Assembly: GCF_029946005.1 (NCBI RefSeq)
Contig: NZ_JAQSDR010000039.1
Location: 62,001 to 126,000 of the forward strand
Source: Aquabacterium sp.
Lineage (GTDB): Bacteria; Pseudomonadota; Gammaproteobacteria; Burkholderiales; Burkholderiaceae_C
Length of the DNA stretch: 64,000 nucleotides
Direction of reading: 5' to 3'
Part shown: positions 61,100 to 64,000 of the stretch, one piece after another
Numbering within the stretch: the first letter of the stretch is position 1
Layout of the letters: each line of letters opens with the position of its first letter
Program-made: the position numbers and the translations under genes
Notes under the pieces: generated by a model
What the model was told of the DNA's origin: nothing
The model's database searches: none
The model's input: only the letters and a program-made list of their open reading frames with translations

Positions 61100-61121
61100 A
61101 GTATAGGTCGCTCCCTATAAT
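61100..61121. promoter_or_regulatory. Possible back-to-back promoters between MoxR and cytochrome c genes
   Basis: In the 102-base divergent gap there is a perfect -10 hexamer TATAAT at 61116-61121 facing the cytochrome gene, and TATACT on the minus strand at 61100-61105 facing the MoxR gene. Neither has a convincing -35 box at standard spacing, so these are only candidates. Confidence 0.35.
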
Positions 61122-61169
61122 GGCGCGATTCGTGTTTTTTCACCTGCCCGCATTTTTCCCGCCAGAACC

Positions 61170-61838
61170 ATGAAAACACTGCCTTCCCTGATTTGTTCCC
61201 TGAGCCTTGCCATCGCAGGCCTGCTGACCGGGGCAGCGCACGCCCAGGAGACCAAACCAGGTGACCCGGTCGCGGCGCAGAAAAAAGTGGCCATGTGCAT
61301 TGGCTGCCACGGCATCGTGGGCTACCAGGCCAGCTTTCCGGAAATCCACCGCGTGCCGATGATTTCAGGCCAGAGCGCCAAATACATCGCCACAGCCCTG
61401 AACGCTTACAAGAAGGGCGAGCGCAAGCACCCCACCATGCGTGGCATCGCGGCGTCGCTGACCGACCAGGACATCGCCGACATCTCGGTTTATTACGAAG
61501 CCAGTGGCAAGAACCTGCCGGCCCACGCGGCCAAGAGCGTGGCGCCCAATGCTGAGATCGACGCTCTGCTGAAAAAAGGCAACTGCGCCTCTTGCCACGG
61601 CGCTGATTTGAACAAGCCGATTGACGTCTACCCCAAGCTGGCGGGCCAGTACGAAGACTATTTGTTCGTGGCGCTGAAATCCTACCAGGCCGACAGCAAA
61701 GGCCCCATCGGGCGCAGCAATCCGATCATGGCTGCCCAGGCCAAGATGTTCACCTTGCCTGAGCTGAAATTGCTGTCTCACTACATCGGCGGCTTGCCCA
61801 GCGATTTGAAGACGGTACCTCAAGCCAAGTTCCGCTGA
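61170..61838 (+). CDS. Dihaem cytochrome c, periplasmic
   Basis: A 222-residue class I type cytochrome with a Sec signal peptide (cleavage likely after GAAHA). Two haem-binding motifs are present, CIGCH (43-47) and CASCH (139-143), each in a cytochrome c4/c5-like fold. Distal Met candidates are in HRVPMISGQ, KHPTMRG, NPIMAAQ and AKMFTLPE. It likely carries electrons in the periplasm to a terminal oxidase or acceptor. It ends 22 bases before a terminator shared with the RTX gene. Confidence 0.92.
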   Translation: MKTLPSLICSLSLAIAGLLTGAAHAQETKPGDPVAAQKKVAMCIGCHGIVGYQASFPEIHRVPMISGQSAKYIATALNAYKKGERKHPTMRGIAASLTDQDIADISVYYEASGKNLPAHAAKSVAPNAEIDALLKKGNCASCHGADLNKPIDVYPKLAGQYEDYLFVALKSYQADSKGPIGRSNPIMAAQAKMFTLPELKLLSHYIGGLPSDLKTVPQAKFR

Positions 61839-61859
61839 TCCAGGTTGCGCCGAGCAGCA

Positions 61860-61890
61860 AAAAGCCACGCTCATCAAGCGTGGCTTTTTT
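61860..61890. terminator. Bidirectional rho-independent terminator
   Basis: A seven-base-pair stem (GCCACGC/GCGTGGC) with loop TCATCAA is flanked by four A residues on the left and six T residues on the right. It can end the cytochrome transcript on the plus strand and the RTX gene transcript on the minus strand (the gene ends at 61925). Confidence 0.9.
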
Positions 61891-61924
61891 CATGGGCCAC
61901 CGTGAAGGTGACCCCTGCCCCCAC

Positions 61925-64000
61925 TCAGCCGTCAACCAACAGCTTGTTCTGCTGCAACAGTTTGACGATGATCTGGTCGTCCGTGGCGTTGGCAGCCAAG
62001 CCAATGTCGGTGCGGATGTTGACGCCTTCCAGGACAATGCGTTGCGTTTCCTGCCCGGACGCGTAGGTGCCGTTGGTGAAACCACCTGTGGCGCTGACGC
62101 GCACCACCGTCGTGCCCGCGGTTGAGGTGTCGAAGTCCAGGTAGTTGTGCAAGTTGCCGCTGCCACCGGTGGTGTTCTCGCCTTGCAGCAGGTCACGCAA
62201 ATCCAGCACATCGCCACCATCGGCCACGGGCGCCACGTTGAAGTCCTTGATGGTGTCGATCGCACGGCCCGAGGTGGTGGCCACGCCAGGGTCGGCGAAG
62301 TTCCAGGCAAAGGTGTCCGAACCCAGGCCACCGGTCAGGACATCGCTGCCCGGACCACCGATCAAGATGTCATTGCCATTACCGCCATTGAGGGTGTCGT
62401 TGCCCAAACCACCGTTGAGGGTGTCCTGGCCATCACCGCCATTGAGAACGTCGTTGCCAGCGTTGCCATAAAGGCGGTCATCGCCCAGGCCGCCGTTCAT
62501 GATGTCGTTGCCTTCGCGGCCCATCAGGATGTCGGCGCCCGACGTGCCGTTGAAGGTGTCGATCGCGGTGGTGCCCGCTTGCACATTGGTGGCTTCAACC
62601 CGGATCGTCAGGGTCGATGAGGTAGTGTCACCGTCGCCATCGGCCAGTGAATAGGTGAAGGTTTCGGTCAAACCAGCCGCCCCCTGCCCGCCTGGTGCGG
62701 CATAGGTGTACTCGCCAGTGTCCATGTGCAGCGTCAGGTTGCCCACGCTGGTGGCCACCGTGATCACGGGGTTGGCCGCATCGTAGGTGTACACGCGACC
62801 ATCGATGGTGATGCTGTCCACGTGGGCGAAGCCATCAGCGCCACCTGGCAAGGCCATGACGGAGCCCGCCGTGAACAGTTTACCGACCGCGGCCTCCTTG
62901 ACCGTGCCTGACAACACGGCGTCCAACTGGCTGAGGTTGCTGACCACGGTGCCATTGAGGTTCTGCCCCGCCTGGCCATCATGGGCAATGGGGTTGAGGT
63001 AGGTGGCTGAGACACCAGCGCCCAGGCCAATGGCGTAAGACTTGATCTGGTTGTCGTTGAGGAACTTGACCCAACCGGCCTCTTCGGAAGTGTCGATGCC
63101 ATCACCGTAGCTGGCGTTGGTCTGGTCGCCCGGGTTGGTGTTGGTGTTGGGACGGTCGCTGGACAAGGTGGGGTTGCCGTCCGAGAAGAAGTAGCCCACG
63201 TTTTGGGCGCCAATCAGCTTGCCAGCAGAGGTGTTGAAGGCGGTTTCAGCAGCGCTCAGGCCATAGTCGTAGTTGGTCCCGCCGCTGGCGGTGATCGAGG
63301 CCAGCAGGCTCTTGGCCGCGCTGACGGTGAGCCAGGTGCTGCCCAAGGCCTGCGCCGTGCCTGAGAAAGTGACCAGGCGCACAGCGACGTCACCAATCTG
63401 GTCGTACTTGTCCAGCAAGGTCTTGATGGACGCCACCGCCAGGCTCAGGCGTGTCTGCGTGCCGCTGATGACATCGTTCATGCTGCCCGACACGTCCAGC
63501 GTGATGAGCAGGTTGGTGTTGATGGTGACCACCGAATCGATGACCGGGCCCAGCACGCCGGGGGCGTCGTCTTGCACCTGGATGGTCAAGTTACCCTGGC
63601 CCGTCTTGGCCCCATCGCTGGCGGTGACGCCGAAGCTCAGGTTCAGGACATCTTCACCCGCCGAAGCGTGGTGCAACGGGGCGAGCAACTGAGCGCTGTA
63701 GTTGCCCGCGTTGTCGATCGACACGGTGAACACGGTGTTGGCACCAGCGCCGCTGCCATCTTTGCCGATCAATCCGCCGTTGCCGTCGCTCGTCCAGACG
63801 ACGGCTTGACCGTTGGCGGCCATGACGGGCTCGGTGGGGGCAGTCAAGGTCACGGACGTGATGGCCGAGTCGGCGTCACTCATGGTGATTTTGCCGCTGA
63901 CCGTGGCGCTGTCGGTGTTGTCGTTGGTGCCGTTGCTGTCCTTCAAACCACCCGGCAGCCCTTCTTCCGACAGGTAACCAGTGGTGGTGCCAACCACCGG
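61925..64000 (-). CDS. RTX adhesin/VWA protein, type I-secreted, 5'-truncated by the window
   Basis: The 690 visible residues are the C-terminal part of a larger protein whose frame stays open to the window edge. Order: a T1SS-143-type repeat (YLSEEGLPGGLKDSNGTND), a VWA domain with an intact MIDAS (LLITLDVSGSMND), another beta domain, a block of RTX nonapeptide repeats, and a type I secretion C-terminal target region (SDTFAWNFADPG and FNVAPVADGGDVLDLRDLL). It resembles LapA/BapA-like surface adhesins exported by an ABC-MFP-TolC system. No transporter gene is in the window. Confidence 0.9.
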   Translation of the reverse strand, partial: PVVGTTTGYLSEEGLPGGLKDSNGTNDNTDSATVSGKITMSDADSAITSVTLTAPTEPVMAANGQAVVWTSDGNGGLIGKDGSGAGANTVFTVSIDNAGNYSAQLLAPLHHASAGEDVLNLSFGVTASDGAKTGQGNLTIQVQDDAPGVLGPVIDSVVTINTNLLITLDVSGSMNDVISGTQTRLSLAVASIKTLLDKYDQIGDVAVRLVTFSGTAQALGSTWLTVSAAKSLLASITASGGTNYDYGLSAAETAFNTSAGKLIGAQNVGYFFSDGNPTLSSDRPNTNTNPGDQTNASYGDGIDTSEEAGWVKFLNDNQIKSYAIGLGAGVSATYLNPIAHDGQAGQNLNGTVVSNLSQLDAVLSGTVKEAAVGKLFTAGSVMALPGGADGFAHVDSITIDGRVYTYDAANPVITVATSVGNLTLHMDTGEYTYAAPGGQGAAGLTETFTYSLADGDGDTTSSTLTIRVEATNVQAGTTAIDTFNGTSGADILMGREGNDIMNGGLGDDRLYGNAGNDVLNGGDGQDTLNGGLGNDTLNGGNGNDILIGGPGSDVLTGGLGSDTFAWNFADPGVATTSGRAIDTIKDFNVAPVADGGDVLDLRDLLQGENTTGGSGNLHNYLDFDTSTAGTTVVRVSATGGFTNGTYASGQETQRIVLEGVNIRTDIGLAANATDDQIIVKLLQQNKLLVDG
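62316..62560 (-). repeat. RTX (GGxGxD) calcium-binding repeats
   Basis: Eight or nine tandem nonapeptide-type units with GREGNDIMNGG, GLGDDRLYGN, GNDVLNGGDG, GNDTLNGGNG and GSDVLTGGLG. Such repeats fold into a calcium-bound beta roll after export. Confidence 0.9.

Overview
The window looks like chromosomal DNA from a GC-rich betaproteobacterium, most likely Burkholderiales and probably Comamonadaceae (inference). Evidence: the rpsF-priB-rpsR-rplI order, the rimP-nusA-infB-rbfA-truB-typA order, and protein sequences of beta type. I saw no tRNA, rRNA, CRISPR array, insertion sequence or prophage gene. About 48 protein genes fill nearly all the sequence. Only one gap exceeds 300 bases (29444-29879).

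Layout. 1-1521: ribosomal operon with priB, closed by a terminator. 1545-12352 (minus strand): translation/ribosome-maturation operon rimP-nusA-infB-rbfA-truB-typA, continuing into a 3-hydroxyisobutyryl-CoA hydrolase-like gene and dusA, with a plausible sigma-70 promoter upstream of rimP. 12433-14941 (plus): fabI and a FAD-dependent dehydrogenase. 14931-28083 (minus): nine tightly packed genes comprising an L,D-carboxypeptidase (ldcA family) and two complete but dissimilar peptide ABC importers, the second being yejABEF. A transglutaminase-like gene and a small unknown gene lie just upstream. Together these suggest uptake and trimming of (murein) peptides.

29880-46750 (plus): a 17-kb signalling and chemotaxis island. 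It holds two large hybrid histidine kinases, a lone receiver, a short MCP-like protein, CheY, a STAS protein, CheA, a soluble Aer-type PAS receptor, CheW, CheR, CheD and CheB. Three features stand out. A near-consensus sigma-28 (FliA) promoter lies in front of the lone receiver. The short MCP-like protein carries a CheZ-like D-x3-Q phosphatase motif, and no separate cheZ is present. CheA carries a sequence closely resembling the MshEN c-di-GMP-binding motif. Together they suggest a flagellar-regulon, cytoplasmic energy-taxis array with possible c-di-GMP input (inference).

46832-51603: fumC, a DUF808 membrane protein, a small lipoprotein, a DnaQ-like exonuclease with yfbR, and a DUF3592 protein. 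51616-61067: tamB and tamA overlap a VWA (CoxE-like) gene; the partner MoxR ATPase lies beyond an inserted, oppositely oriented GGDEF gene. 61170-64000: a dihaem cytochrome c converges, across a shared terminator, on the 3' end of a large RTX/VWA type I-secreted adhesin that runs off the window.
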